The position numbers were made by a program, and so were the translations under genes. A model generated the notes under the pieces. The model made no database searches, had not been told where the DNA came from, and saw only the letters and a program-made list of their open reading frames with translations. From positions 124,001 through 188,000 of the forward strand of contig NZ_LZSO01000017.1 in NCBI RefSeq assembly GCF_001665785.1: a stretch of 64,000 nt of DNA, written 5' to 3'. This DNA is from Mycolicibacterium peregrinum (lineage in GTDB: Bacteria; Actinomycetota; Actinomycetes; Mycobacteriales; Mycobacteriaceae). Shown here piece by piece: positions 25,799-36,644 of the stretch. Position 1 is the first letter of the stretch; the number at the start of each line of letters is the position of its first letter.

Positions 25799-27028
25799 TC
25801 AGCCGGTCCGAATGCCGTGCCAGCGGTGCACATCCAGGGCGACGGCTACCGCGACACTGTTTTCGGTAAGCGGGCGGGGCAGGAGCTCGTCGGCGCGGAC
25901 CAATCGTCGCAGCAGCGTGTTGCGGTGGAGGTACAACCGTGCTGCGGCGCGTGAGGCGTTGCACTGTTCGTCGACGAATACCCTTACCGTTTCGTGTAAT
26001 TCGAGGTCGGCGGTTTCGAGTTCGCCGAGATTGCGGCTGACGAACTCGGCGGCGCGATCGGGGTCGACGGTGGCCAGGGCGACGAGTTCCACGTCGGCGA
26101 ACCGTGCGATCTGCTGTGTGGAGTGCAGCCGGGCCATCATCTGCTGTGTGGTGATCGCGTCGAAGTGGCTGCGCCGGAATCCATCCAGACCGTCGGACGG
26201 CGGGCCGATGGCGATCCGGACGCCGTCCCACTCTGCGGCGACGCGGGTGAGTGCCAGGAAGCCGTGCTGGATGTCGGCGCCACCTGCGGCCCACACCCAG
26301 CGGGTGGCGGTGCTGGCCAGCACGCTCAACGGCCGCGGATCGCCGCAGTCCTGGCCGAATGCCTCAGCGGCCCGGTCCAATCCGGACAGGTCGCCCGCCG
26401 GGTCCTCGCTCCAGATCACCGCCGCGGTGTGCGTTCCCGTGAGCGCGTGACCCAGGCGCGCCTCGGCGCGCTGTCGGGGGATCGGGGCGCCCTCCAGCAG
26501 GAGTGCGACGGTCTCGCGCCGCTCGGCGTGGGTGCCGCGGGTCAGGTCGTCGCGTTCCAGATCGATCTGGGCGGCGATGCCGGCCAGGGTGGCGTCGACG
26601 AATGCACTGATGGACTGCGAGCACACGTCGAGCATCTCGTGCAGCTCGCCGGGGTCGGACGTGAGATCGAAGGCGATCTCCATGAGCCGGCGCCACGCCA
26701 CCCCCTCGCCGACCCGGTACGCATCGAGGGGGAACGCGCTGACCCCGCGGCGCACCAGTTCCCGCGCGATGCTCAGCGGCTCCGGACCGGTGTTCGGCGG
26801 CACCGGAGCGCCCGGGTCGCGCACATTCGCCGTGCCCCAGAAGAACAGGTTGGCGTGGTTACTGCGGACGACCGCGCCGGCGAGCTCCGGGTCGGACGCG
26901 ATTGCCGGGCTGGCGGCCAGTACGGCGGAATCGAATTCGTCGAGCCATTCCTGGCGGGGGTTGAGCACTATCTGTGCGCATTGCCGGATCAGGTCCTGCA
27001 CCCGCGGTGACGGTGGCTTCCACGCCAT
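25799..27028 (-). CDS. PucR family transcriptional regulator
   Basis: 409 aa regulator. The middle part is a GGDEF-related/PucR sensing region, and the C-terminus is the PucR-type HTH_30 (ETVRVFVDEQCNASRAAARLYLHRNTLLRRL, about residues 350-380). No membrane segment. The ATG at 27028 (MAWKPPSP) was chosen over the upstream frame, which would extend into the promoter region. It diverges from a Baeyer-Villiger-type monooxygenase and CYP102 pair, with a perfect 7-3-7 inverted repeat in between. It is probably the activator of those two genes, responding to their substrate or product. Confidence 0.88.
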   Translation of the reverse strand: MAWKPPSPRVQDLIRQCAQIVLNPRQEWLDEFDSAVLAASPAIASDPELAGAVVRSNHANLFFWGTANVRDPGAPVPPNTGPEPLSIARELVRRGVSAFPLDAYRVGEGVAWRRLMEIAFDLTSDPGELHEMLDVCSQSISAFVDATLAGIAAQIDLERDDLTRGTHAERRETVALLLEGAPIPRQRAEARLGHALTGTHTAAVIWSEDPAGDLSGLDRAAEAFGQDCGDPRPLSVLASTATRWVWAAGGADIQHGFLALTRVAAEWDGVRIAIGPPSDGLDGFRRSHFDAITTQQMMARLHSTQQIARFADVELVALATVDPDRAAEFVSRNLGELETADLELHETVRVFVDEQCNASRAAARLYLHRNTLLRRLVRADELLPRPLTENSVAVAVALDVHRWHGIRTG

Positions 27029-27046
27029 CACCCCAGCGTAGATCGC

Positions 27047-27063
27047 TGGTGCAAAGTGCACCA
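27047..27063. promoter_or_regulatory. Candidate PucR operator (7-3-7 inverted repeat)
   Basis: TGGTGCA-AAG-TGCACCA is a perfect inverted repeat 18 bp upstream of the PucR start and 65 bp upstream of the monooxygenase start, in the only gap between the divergent genes. Confidence 0.5.
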
Positions 27064-27128
27064 TCGGATAGCTGAATTTTGGGACTTCCGCCCTTGGGTG
27101 GCAGTCGGCTGACCGCAACCATTGAGAC

Positions 27129-28637
27129 ATGAACCACACCGAACACGTCGACGTACTCATCATCGGCGCCGGGATCTCCGGCATCGGTGCCGCCTACTAT
27201 CTGCAGCGCGAACACCCGGGCCGCAGCTACACGATCCTGGAGGCCCGGGGCGCCACCGGCGGCACGTGGGACCTGTTCCGTTACCCAGGCATTCGGTCGG
27301 ACTCCGACCTGCACACCTTCGGGTACGAATTCAAACCGTGGCGCGACGAGCACGCCATCGCGACCGCCGACAAGATCCTGGCCTACCTGCGCGAGACGGT
27401 GTCGGAGAACGGCATCGACCGCCACATCCGGTTCCAGCACAAGGTGCTCGGCGCGGCCTGGGACTCCGCGACGGCCACCTGGACCGTGGACATCGAGCGG
27501 ACCGGCGGTGACGGTGCGGATCCCGAACTCGTGCAGATCTCGGCGAACTGGGTGTTCTGTGGTGGCGGGTACTACCGCTACGACCAGGGCTACACCCCGG
27601 CCTTCGAAGGTCAGGACCGGTTCGCCGGACGTATCGTGCATCCTCAGCACTGGCCCGAGGATCTCGACTACACCGGCAAGAAGGTCGTCGTAATCGGCAG
27701 CGGTGCCACCGCGGTGACGCTGGTGCCGTCGATGGCGCCGACTGCCGGGCACGTCACGATGCTGCAGCGCTCGCCCACCTACGTGCTTCCGGTTCCGGCC
27801 AAGGACGCCTTCGCGAACACCGCGAGGCGGCTGCTGGGCGATCGTCTGGGCTATGCCGCGGCCCGCCGCAAGAACATCATCAAACAGCGCTCCGTCTACG
27901 TGCTGTGCCAGAAGTACCCGACCGCGGCGCGCTGGCTGATCCAGAAGATCAACGCCGCCAAACTGCCCAAGGGATACCCCGTCGAGGAGCACTTCGCGCC
28001 CCAGTACAACCCGTGGGACCAGCGGCTGTGCGCCGTACCCGACGGCGACCTGTTCGAGGCCATCAGCAACGGCAGCGCCTCGGTGGTCACCGACCGCATC
28101 GCGACGTTCACCGAGAACGGAATCCTGCTGGAGTCCGGCCGTGAGCTCGACGCCGACATCATCGTCACCGCAACAGGTCTCAACATCCAGCTGTTCGGCG
28201 GGATGTCGCTGACCGTCGATGGCGCGCCGGTGGACCTCGCCGGCACGGTCGCCTACAAGGGCATCATGCTCTCGGGCGTGCCGAACTTCGCCTTCGCCTT
28301 CGGTTACACCAACTCGTCATGGACGCTCAAGGTCGGACTGCTCTGCGAGCACTTCTGCCGGCTGTTGAAGCACATGGACGACAACGGTTTCGACGTTGTC
28401 CGACCGGAGTTCGCCGGTGGTCAGACCCGCCCGCTCCTGGACTTCGGGGCCGGGTACGTGCAGCGTGCCATCGACGAGATTCCCCGCCAGGGCGTCGACG
28501 GACCGTGGCAGATGACCATGAACTACACGCTGGATGCCGAGACGTTGCGCAACGGACCCGTCGAGGATTCCGCGCTGCGGTTCGTGTCCCGCCGGACGGC
28601 CGATGATCCGGACCGCTCGCGTCAACTCGTTCTCTGA
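27129..28637 (+). CDS. FAD-dependent Baeyer-Villiger-type monooxygenase (EthA/MymA-like)
   Basis: 502 aa flavoprotein. Two dinucleotide folds are visible: GAGISG (residues 13-18) for FAD, and VVIGSGATAV (about 190) for NADPH. Between them is the Baeyer-Villiger fingerprint FxGxxxHxxxWP with Phe165, Gly167, His171 and Trp175. The sequence is close in layout to mycobacterial EthA and MymA, which oxidise ketones and thioethers using NADPH and O2. First gene of a two-gene operon with CYP102 (47 bp gap). Substrate unknown; a ketone or long-chain carbonyl compound is plausible. Confidence 0.92.
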   Translation: MNHTEHVDVLIIGAGISGIGAAYYLQREHPGRSYTILEARGATGGTWDLFRYPGIRSDSDLHTFGYEFKPWRDEHAIATADKILAYLRETVSENGIDRHIRFQHKVLGAAWDSATATWTVDIERTGGDGADPELVQISANWVFCGGGYYRYDQGYTPAFEGQDRFAGRIVHPQHWPEDLDYTGKKVVVIGSGATAVTLVPSMAPTAGHVTMLQRSPTYVLPVPAKDAFANTARRLLGDRLGYAAARRKNIIKQRSVYVLCQKYPTAARWLIQKINAAKLPKGYPVEEHFAPQYNPWDQRLCAVPDGDLFEAISNGSASVVTDRIATFTENGILLESGRELDADIIVTATGLNIQLFGGMSLTVDGAPVDLAGTVAYKGIMLSGVPNFAFAFGYTNSSWTLKVGLLCEHFCRLLKHMDDNGFDVVRPEFAGGQTRPLLDFGAGYVQRAIDEIPRQGVDGPWQMTMNYTLDAETLRNGPVEDSALRFVSRRTADDPDRSRQLVL

Positions 28638-28684
28638 GGTTGATTCCCAGGGGCAGCACACGTTGCGTGGCTAAGCTCGCGCCC

Positions 28685-31600
28685 ATGGAGACGTTCTCAC
28701 CGGCGGTGCCGCCCGAGATCGACGGTGTGCCCTCGGCCGTCGGGATGGAACTACCGCACGGGCCGGTTCCGGGCCGGCCCTACGCGCTCCCCGCGGACCT
28801 GCTCGCCGAGCAGTTCGGGCCGCTGTACTACGCCGACTTCGGTGGCAGCCGGCGGCTTTACGCGTGCTCGTTGGCATTGGTCGAGGAGCTGTGCGATGAG
28901 ACTCGCTTCGCGAAGGGTGTCACCGATCGTCTGGACCGATTCCGGGTGCTGGCAGGCAACGGCCTGTTCACCGCCTATCCGGGTGAAGACGGGTGGCAGC
29001 AGGCGCATGACGTTCTGATCCCAGGGTTCAGCTTCAGCGGCCTGCGCCGTTACCACCCGGCGATGCTCGACATCAACCGTCAGCTCATCGCACTGTGGGA
29101 CAACGCAGCGGGACACCACTCGGTCGATGTCGCAGGGGACCTGGCCAAGCTCGCCATGGACACCGTCGGGCTGGCCGGATTCGGGGCGCGATTCGACTCG
29201 TATCACCAGGACCGGCTGGCCGAGATCCCCGCCAGCTTCGCCGCCGCGCTGGAGCAGATCATTGCCCCGGGTGGCGGTGACGCACAGGTGTTTTCGACCG
29301 AGCGGGACAAGCTGTTCAGCTTCGTCGACGACCTGATCGCCGGGCACCGCGCCGGTGTGGTCGAGATCGACGATCTGCTTGCCCTGATGCTGCGCCCGGC
29401 AGCAGACGGAACCCCGCCGCTCGACTATGCCCTCGTGCGCAACCAGATCATGACGTTCATGATCGCGGGACAGGACACCACATCGACCCTGATGCCGACC
29501 GCGCTGTACAGCATCGTCAAGAACCCGGCAGTGCTGGACCGGGCTCGCCTCGAGGTGGACACGGTGTTCGGGTCCGACGATGAGCATGTGCCCGCCTTCG
29601 ACGAGATCGGTAAGTTCACCTACATCCGGCAGATCGTCGACGAAACGCTGCGGCTGTCCCCGCCGGTCCGCGAGTTCGACCGAATAGCATTGGCGGACAC
29701 CGTTATCGGCGGACGGTATCCGGTACACAAGGGTGAGGTCGTGACCGTGACGACGGCCGCACTGCACCGGCAGCCCGAATGGGGCGACAACGTCGACATC
29801 TTCGACCCGGACCGGTTCGCCGCCGATCGCACCGCGAAGCGGCCGGTCAACCTGTTCAAGCCGTTCGGCACCGGAGCCCGGTCCTGCATCGGCCGGCAGT
29901 TCGCGTTGCACGAGGCGACCATGGCGCTGGCCACGCTGGTGCACCGGTACCGCTTCCTCGACGTTTACCACTACCAGCTGCGCACTCACAGCGATCTGTT
30001 GCGCAAACCGATCGGATTCCACCTCGACCTGGTGCGGCGGACACCGCCGGAACGTCAGCACGCCGCGGCCCCCGTACCGGAGGCAGCGTCGGCGGCACGT
30101 CCACGCGCAGCGGCCGCACCAGGATCGAAAGTGACTGTGCTGCACGGATCCAACCTCGGCAACTGCCGATCGCTGGCACAGCAGCTGGCCGATGAGGCCA
30201 CCGACCTCGGTTACCAGACCACGGTGGCCGCGCTCGACACAGCGGCCGGAGCGCTGCCGCCGGAGGGAGCGCTGGTGGTGGTCGCCGCGTCGTACAACGG
30301 GCAACCCACCGACGACGCGCGGCGATTCGTCGAATGGCTGGACGATCCGGACACGCAGGCGCAACCGGCGATTCCGTACGCGATCCTCGGGATCGGAGAC
30401 CGGAACTGGGCCGAGACCTATCAGACCATTCCGAAGCACATCGATCAGCGTCTGTCGGAACTGGTTGGTCCACCGCTCATTCCGCGCGGCGAGGCGGACA
30501 CATCGGGCGATTTCGCCGCGGCCGTCGAAGACTTCTCCGCCGTGCTCTGGGCCGCTCTGGCCCCCACCGACGGCGAGCGGGAGCCCGCCGACGCGACTGA
30601 CGATGAACCCCTGTACGAATTGCGTGCCATCGACGGTCCGGTGACGTCGGCGATCGATGCGCGTTTCGAGGTGCAACCGGCCACGGTGCTGGACAACGTC
30701 GCCCTGGTCGGCTCCGACGACCAGATGGGAAATGCCAAGCGACTTGTCCGGATAGCGCTGCCCGATGACGTCGACTACCTGACCGGTGATCACCTCACGG
30801 TCTTGCCGGACAACAGTCCCGAAAGCGTCGACGAGGTCGCCGAGCTGCTGGAACTCCGGCTCGACCGCCGGATCTCGGTCAATCCTCGACGCAGTACCCG
30901 CCGTGCCATCGCGATCGACCGTGAAGTAAGTGTGCGGGAACTGCTGACCCATTTCATCGAGCTCCGCAAACCTGCCAGCCGCAGTCAGCTGTTGCGCCTG
31001 GCGGCGGCCAACCCGTGCCCGCCCGAGCGTGCGGCTCTCAACGAACTTGCCGAGCATCCCGAGGCCCGGGCCATGTGTGTCACCGAATGTCTGGCCGAGT
31101 TCCCGGCGACCGAACTGTCCCGGTCCGAGCTGCTGGAGCTGTTCGAGCCGATGGCGCCCCGGCACTACTCGATCGCCTCGTCGGCCCGCCGGGTGCCGCA
31201 TGAGGTCGAACTGGTGGTCAGCGTGCTCGAAGGTCCGGCTCGTTCCGGCTACGGCGTGTTCCGCGGCGTGTCGTCGAGTTATCTCGCCGATGCGGTACCG
31301 GGACAACAGATCCGGATGCGCGTCGACAGCGCGCGCCGGGCGTTCCGGGCCGGCGCCGAGCCAGCGAAGAACGTCATCCTGGTGGGCGCGGGAACCGGTG
31401 TCGCCCCGTTCCGGGGGTTCGTCGGGGACCGGCTGGCGGCGATGGGCGCGGGTGAACCATACACGTCGGCCCTGTGTTTCTTCGGTGTCCGTCACCCGGA
31501 CGTCGACTATCTGTTCCGCGACGAATTCGAGGTGGCCGAACGCGCGGGCGTGGTGCGAATGCGCCCGGCGTTCTCGCGACGGCCCGACGACGAGGTCCGG

Positions 31601-31837
31601 TACGTGCAGGATCGCATCACCGCCGACGCACACGAGGTGTGGGCGATGCTGGGCGACTCGGCGCTGGACGCCCACGTGTACGTGTGCGGCGACGGGGCCA
31701 GGATGGCGCCCGCGGTGCGCGGGGCGTTCCGCGACATCTACCGCCGGTTCACCGGAGCCGACGATGACGCCGCGGCGCGCTGGTTGGCTGATCTGGTGAA
31801 TTCAGATCGCTACGTCGAGGACGTGTGGGCTCAGTAG
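28685..31837 (+). CDS. Self-sufficient cytochrome P450-reductase fusion (CYP102, P450BM3-like)
   Basis: 1050 aa, one residue longer than P450BM3, and homologous along the whole length. Domains: P450 (1-460) with I-helix AGQDTTS (about 261-267), ExxR in ETLRL, heme-ligand Cys401 in FGTGARSCIGRQ; linker rich in Ala/Arg/Pro (460-480); FMN flavodoxin domain (about 481-630, HGSNLGNC); FAD/NADPH reductase (about 655-1050) with RHYSIAS, GAGTGVAPFRGF, the YVCGDG strand, and C-terminal Trp1048 stacking on FAD. It should hydroxylate long-chain fatty acids or related chains without separate redox partners. Such fusions are uncommon in mycobacteria. The ATG at 28685 starts in front of the conserved N-terminal PVPGRPYALPAD region. 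Confidence 0.95.
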   Translation: METFSPAVPPEIDGVPSAVGMELPHGPVPGRPYALPADLLAEQFGPLYYADFGGSRRLYACSLALVEELCDETRFAKGVTDRLDRFRVLAGNGLFTAYPGEDGWQQAHDVLIPGFSFSGLRRYHPAMLDINRQLIALWDNAAGHHSVDVAGDLAKLAMDTVGLAGFGARFDSYHQDRLAEIPASFAAALEQIIAPGGGDAQVFSTERDKLFSFVDDLIAGHRAGVVEIDDLLALMLRPAADGTPPLDYALVRNQIMTFMIAGQDTTSTLMPTALYSIVKNPAVLDRARLEVDTVFGSDDEHVPAFDEIGKFTYIRQIVDETLRLSPPVREFDRIALADTVIGGRYPVHKGEVVTVTTAALHRQPEWGDNVDIFDPDRFAADRTAKRPVNLFKPFGTGARSCIGRQFALHEATMALATLVHRYRFLDVYHYQLRTHSDLLRKPIGFHLDLVRRTPPERQHAAAPVPEAASAARPRAAAAPGSKVTVLHGSNLGNCRSLAQQLADEATDLGYQTTVAALDTAAGALPPEGALVVVAASYNGQPTDDARRFVEWLDDPDTQAQPAIPYAILGIGDRNWAETYQTIPKHIDQRLSELVGPPLIPRGEADTSGDFAAAVEDFSAVLWAALAPTDGEREPADATDDEPLYELRAIDGPVTSAIDARFEVQPATVLDNVALVGSDDQMGNAKRLVRIALPDDVDYLTGDHLTVLPDNSPESVDEVAELLELRLDRRISVNPRRSTRRAIAIDREVSVRELLTHFIELRKPASRSQLLRLAAANPCPPERAALNELAEHPEARAMCVTECLAEFPATELSRSELLELFEPMAPRHYSIASSARRVPHEVELVVSVLEGPARSGYGVFRGVSSSYLADAVPGQQIRMRVDSARRAFRAGAEPAKNVILVGAGTGVAPFRGFVGDRLAAMGAGEPYTSALCFFGVRHPDVDYLFRDEFEVAERAGVVRMRPAFSRRPDDEVRYVQDRITADAHEVWAMLGDSALDAHVYVCGDGARMAPAVRGAFRDIYRRFTGADDDAAARWLADLVNSDRYVEDVWAQ

Positions 31838-31840
31838 CCC

Positions 31841-32674
31841 TCAGCCGAACTCCAGCAGACCTACCACCGGGCGGACGGGGTCGAAGATCGACAGGTGTTG
31901 TGCCTGCAGCAGGGCGTTGAAGATCGCGCCGCGGCCGGGCGGCATCGGCAGGTCGCGCACCGTCCGCACCCCGGGGACGGTGTTGACCAGATCGGCAAGC
32001 TCGTCCGGCGACAGGCTGAACGGCATGGGCGGCACCCGATAGCGCATCGAGGTCGGCATCCCCTTGCGGGTGAGAAACGCGAAGAACGCCGGAGGCAGGT
32101 CGAACATCATCTGTCCGCCCGGAAAGCGTTGCGCGCAGGCACGGATCAGTGACATGGACTCCTCGGGCTGCAGATACATCAGCAGGCCCTCGGCGGTGAT
32201 GAACACGCCGTGATCGGTGTCGACGCGGTCCATCCAGCTGAAGTCCAGTGCCGACTGGGCGCATTGTGTGACCCGGTCGGGCTTGGGTAGCAGCTTGTTG
32301 CGGAGCTCGATCATCGGCTCCAAATCGACTGACAACCACTGGAACTCATGTCCCAAGCCGGCGTCGTCCAGGCGGTAGAAGCTGGTCTGGAGCCCCTCGG
32401 CCAACGCCACCACCGTGGCCTTCGGATGCTCGCGCAGATAGTCGCCGGTGATCCGGTCGAACAGCAGTGAGCGCAGGGCCATGTCCTGCCGGCGGGTATA
32501 GCCGAACTTGGCGAAATCAAAATCGATCGAGTCGACCAGTTGCACCGCCACCGGATCGTCGATCAGACCGTCCGGACGGCGCGCCTCGTGCGCGCGCACC
32601 TGCAGGGTCAGCAGTGCCGTCTCGGAGACACCGGTGAGCGCACTGCCGCTGACCTTCTCTGAGCCACCCGTCAT
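31841..32674 (-). CDS. TcmP/PPM1-type SAM-dependent methyltransferase, copy 1
   Basis: 277 aa class I methyltransferase of the leucine carboxyl methyltransferase/TcmP group (VVALAEGLQTSFYRLDDAG for SAM binding; FITAEGLLMYLQPEES; FDLPPAFFAF). Group members O-methylate polyketides or carboxyl groups. It has a clear paralogue in this window at 35113-35943, which shares VVALAEGLQTSF, ITAEGLLMYL and the C-terminal layout. It converges with CYP102, with only 3 nt between their stops. Product unknown. Confidence 0.9.
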   Translation of the reverse strand: MTGGSEKVSGSALTGVSETALLTLQVRAHEARRPDGLIDDPVAVQLVDSIDFDFAKFGYTRRQDMALRSLLFDRITGDYLREHPKATVVALAEGLQTSFYRLDDAGLGHEFQWLSVDLEPMIELRNKLLPKPDRVTQCAQSALDFSWMDRVDTDHGVFITAEGLLMYLQPEESMSLIRACAQRFPGGQMMFDLPPAFFAFLTRKGMPTSMRYRVPPMPFSLSPDELADLVNTVPGVRTVRDLPMPPGRGAIFNALLQAQHLSIFDPVRPVVGLLEFG

Positions 32675-32777
32675 GGCGCGAATGTACCCGCGTTCCGCCG
32701 GCCGGTGCCAACACCGTCGACCGCACGCGCAAAGATGACCTCAACCGGTGATTCGGTTCAGCTGGAAGGAGTCCGCC

Positions 32778-33563
32778 GTGCCACGCTTCGCGGCCAATCT
32801 CTCCATGATGTACCCCGAACACGCCTTCCTCGACCGCTTCGCCGCCGCGGCGGCCGACGGGTTCACCGCGGTGGAATTCCTGTTCCCGTACGAGTATCCG
32901 GCTGACCAGCTGCGCGGTCGCCTCGATGCCTGCGGCCTGGAGCAGGCGTTGTTCAACTCCCCTCCCGGCGATTTCGCGGCCGGGGAACGCGGCACCGCCT
33001 CCCTGCCCGGCCGAGAGGCCGAGTTCCGGGACGGCTTCGTCCGAGCACTGGAATACGCCGAGACGCTGAATTGCCCACGGGTGCACGTGATGGCCGGCCT
33101 CGCCCCGACCGGTGCCGAGCGCGAGGAGCGGCTGGCGGTGTACCGCCACAACCTCACCTGGGCCGCCGATCAGGCGGCGGGCCGCGGCGTCGACGTGCTG
33201 ATCGAACCGATCAACCAGCGCGACATGCCCGGCTACCTGCTGAGCAGGCAGGACGAGGCGCACCGGATCGTGGGCGGGATCGGGGCGTCGAATCTCAAGG
33301 TGCAACTCGACCTGTACCACTGCCAGATCACCGAGGGAGACGTGACGGTCCGGCTGCGGTCTGACATTCCGACCGGTCGCGTCGGGCACCTGCAGATCGC
33401 CGGAGTCCCCGATCGGCACGAACCCGACAGCGGAGAACTGGCGATCGACTATCTACTCGCCGTCATCGACGAGACCGGTTACGACGGCTGGGTGGGCTGT
33501 GAGTACCGCCCCGCCGCCGGCACGAGCGCAGGATTGGGGTGGCTGCGAAGAGCGCGCAGGTGA
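32778..33563 (+). CDS. Hydroxypyruvate isomerase family protein
   Basis: 261 aa TIM-barrel protein of the Hyi/xylose-isomerase-like superfamily. It has [26 protein letters not shown] at the start, metal/catalytic Glu in [25 protein letters not shown] [25 protein letters not shown], and the second catalytic Glu in GCEYRP. These fit hydroxypyruvate/2-oxo-tetronate isomerases. The GTG at 32778 was chosen because a GGAAGGAG Shine-Dalgarno precedes it; an upstream GTG at 32748 is less likely. It stands alone between a divergent methyltransferase and convergent DUF1697. Substrate unproven. Confidence 0.9.
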   Translation: MPRFAANLSMMYPEHAFLDRFAAAAADGFTAVEFLFPYEYPADQLRGRLDACGLEQALFNSPPGDFAAGERGTASLPGREAEFRDGFVRALEYAETLNCPRVHVMAGLAPTGAEREERLAVYRHNLTWAADQAAGRGVDVLIEPINQRDMPGYLLSRQDEAHRIVGGIGASNLKVQLDLYHCQITEGDVTVRLRSDIPTGRVGHLQIAGVPDRHEPDSGELAIDYLLAVIDETGYDGWVGCEYRPAAGTSAGLGWLRRARR

Positions 33564-33566
33564 CCC

Positions 33567-34082
33567 TCAGCGCAGCACCTTGTCCAGGGTCCGCAGATTT
33601 CTGGTGGTGGTGCAAGATTTGTAGCGCTTCTTGCCCATGGTCTTGCCGATTGCGCTGCCGAGTGTCGCGGCTCGGGGCACCTGCCAATAGAGCACCCCGT
33701 CGCCGCGCTGCACCTTTTCGTCGTCGCCGGGGGGCAACGCCGCGAGCTCGTCGAGCAGGTCGGCGTCACTGACGAACGTGACATAGGAGTGGTGGTCGGG
33801 GACTTCCCTCTCGAACGGATAACCGGCGGAGATTTTCTGCAGCGTGGGGATGTCGTAGACCAACACCCATGCCTCGTAGCCGAAGGCGTCGCGCAGTGCC
33901 TTCTCGGCCGCGGTGCGGACCTTCGGGGCCTTGGAAGGGCTGTCCAGCAAGACATTTCCGCTTGCCAGAATCGTCCGAACCTCGGTGAATCCGGCCGCCT
34001 CCATGGCTTTCGCCACGTCGGCCATCTTGAGATTGACGCCTCCGACGTTGACGCCGCGCAGGAACGCGATGTAGCGGGTCAC
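33567..34082 (-). CDS. DUF1697 domain-containing protein
   Basis: 171 aa, single DUF1697 domain, recognised by the start TRYIAFLRGVNVGG and the NLKMADVAKAMEAAGFTEVRTILASGNVL region. Function unknown; the fold is ferredoxin-like in solved members. It follows the esterase gene by 17 bp on the same strand, so it may be the end of a minus-strand unit of methyltransferase, esterase and DUF1697. No signal peptide or membrane segment. Confidence 0.9.
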   Translation of the reverse strand: MTRYIAFLRGVNVGGVNLKMADVAKAMEAAGFTEVRTILASGNVLLDSPSKAPKVRTAAEKALRDAFGYEAWVLVYDIPTLQKISAGYPFEREVPDHHSYVTFVSDADLLDELAALPPGDDEKVQRGDGVLYWQVPRAATLGSAIGKTMGKKRYKSCTTTRNLRTLDKVLR

Positions 34083-34099
34083 CGCTTCAGCCTAGCCAG

Positions 34100-35086
34100 T
34101 CACTTCACCGGCAGCTGGTTCAGTTCGGCGTGCGACGTTGCGGTGATGAGGTGCAGCACCCGCTGGAAGCTGGGGGAGTGCGTCGACATGATCGACGTGT
34201 GGTTCTCACCGGGGAGCAGTTCGACGCTGGCCCGGCCGCCGCGTTTCTTGAGCGCTGCGACATAGCGCTGCGAATTAGCCGGTGCCACAACGGTGTCGAG
34301 GGTTCCGTGCACCGCGATCACCGGCACGTTCGGGTCGAGGTTCTGGATCGGATCGACCGAGGCGTACCGCTGTGGCACCTGGGCTGGGCGGCCGCCGAGC
34401 ACCGCGATGATGCGGTTGTCGCCGTGGTCGGCGGCGTAGACCATGTCGAGCGGACCGGCCAGCGAGATGACCCTGGTCGGCCGGAAGCGAGGCCGGGATC
34501 CGACCTCGTCACCGCGCAGATCCTGGCGGGTACTGGCCCATACGGCCAACTGAGCTCCGGCACTGTGGCCGACGACGAGCGCATCGTCGATGGCCAGTTG
34601 CGGATACTGCAGGGCGACCTCGGCGACATAGTCCATGGCGCCGGCCACGTCGTCGAAGGTGGTCGGCCACCCACCGCCCGATCCCATCCTGCGGTACTCG
34701 ACGTTGTAGACGGCCATGCCGCGGCGGCTGAGCTCTCGGGCCCATCCTTGGAACAGCCCTGCGCCCATCGTGCTCTGCCATCCGCCGCCGTGGATGAGTA
34801 TCACCAGCGGGACCGAGTTGAACGCATGCGCGCCGGCGGGCAGGTAGAGATCGGCCCAGTTCTGGTCGGGGTACCCGGGGGTGGGGCTGGCGTCGGACCG
34901 GTAGTGGACGCGGGTGACGGTCACGTCGTGCAGGGTGAGGGCCTCGGGAACCACCGCGACCGCAGCGGACCTCTTTTCCGTTTTCGCCTCGGTCGCGCAG
35001 GACGGCGTGACACCGACGACGAGCAAAGCGGTGAGCGCGATCAGCGCCCGCCGGTACCGCCGGCGATGCAGTCCTGAAATCAGCAC
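34100..35086 (-). CDS. Exported alpha/beta-hydrolase (esterase/lipase)
   Basis: 328 aa. The N-terminus has a basic stretch and hydrophobic core (RRALIALTALLVVGVTPSC), a signal peptide; the Cys is in a weak lipobox-like context, so lipoprotein status is uncertain. The hydrolase domain has the oxyanion motif ILIHGGGW, nucleophile GHSAGA, acid Asp in HGTLDTVV and His in GENHTSI, a complete hormone-sensitive-lipase-like triad. GTG at 35086 is preceded by GAGAAAGAG. It lies 26 bp after a methyltransferase on the same strand. Substrate probably an acyl ester at the cell envelope. Confidence 0.88.
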   Translation of the reverse strand: MLISGLHRRRYRRALIALTALLVVGVTPSCATEAKTEKRSAAVAVVPEALTLHDVTVTRVHYRSDASPTPGYPDQNWADLYLPAGAHAFNSVPLVILIHGGGWQSTMGAGLFQGWARELSRRGMAVYNVEYRRMGSGGGWPTTFDDVAGAMDYVAEVALQYPQLAIDDALVVGHSAGAQLAVWASTRQDLRGDEVGSRPRFRPTRVISLAGPLDMVYAADHGDNRIIAVLGGRPAQVPQRYASVDPIQNLDPNVPVIAVHGTLDTVVAPANSQRYVAALKKRGGRASVELLPGENHTSIMSTHSPSFQRVLHLITATSHAELNQLPVK

Positions 35087-35112
35087 AGTCGTCTCTTTCT
35101 CGATCCCTCGGG

Positions 35113-36418
<1,306 letters not shown>

Positions 36419-36460
36419 TACGCGTGACTATCGCGTCGTTGTCGGGCTACGCTGCCGCGT

Positions 36461-36631
36461 ATGGCTGACGAGACTCCGGAAGACGACAACAAGCGCAAAT
36501 TCCGGGAGGCCCTGGAGCGCAAGAAGGCGCAGTCGTCCGCGGGCGCCGTGCGCAAGGACGGCAGCCGCAACCAACCCCGGGCGCACGGCCCCGTGGAGAA
36601 TCGCCGCGAATTCCGTCGCAAGAGCGGGTAG
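36461..36631 (+). CDS. DUF5302 family small basic protein
   Basis: 56 aa, highly charged: MADETPEDDNKRKFREALER followed by a Lys/Arg-rich C-terminus ending FRRKSG. This fits the actinobacterial DUF5302 family of short disordered proteins, often near ribosome or RNA genes; function unknown. It lies 42 bp after the PPOX gene and converges with the TetR gene (13 bp gap). No membrane segment. Confidence 0.85.
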   Translation: MADETPEDDNKRKFREALERKKAQSSAGAVRKDGSRNQPRAHGPVENRREFRRKSG

Positions 36632-36644
36632 ATACAGGTTCGCG

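Noticed and set aside
27081..27093. DosR-like GGGACTTCCGCCC upstream of the BVMO gene
   Set aside because: One base short of the proper spacing and poor in the right half; the neighbouring 7-3-7 repeat is a better regulatory candidate.
28751..31675. 974-codon minus-strand frame opposite CYP102
   Set aside because: Same reasoning: antisense to a complete gene with all catalytic motifs.
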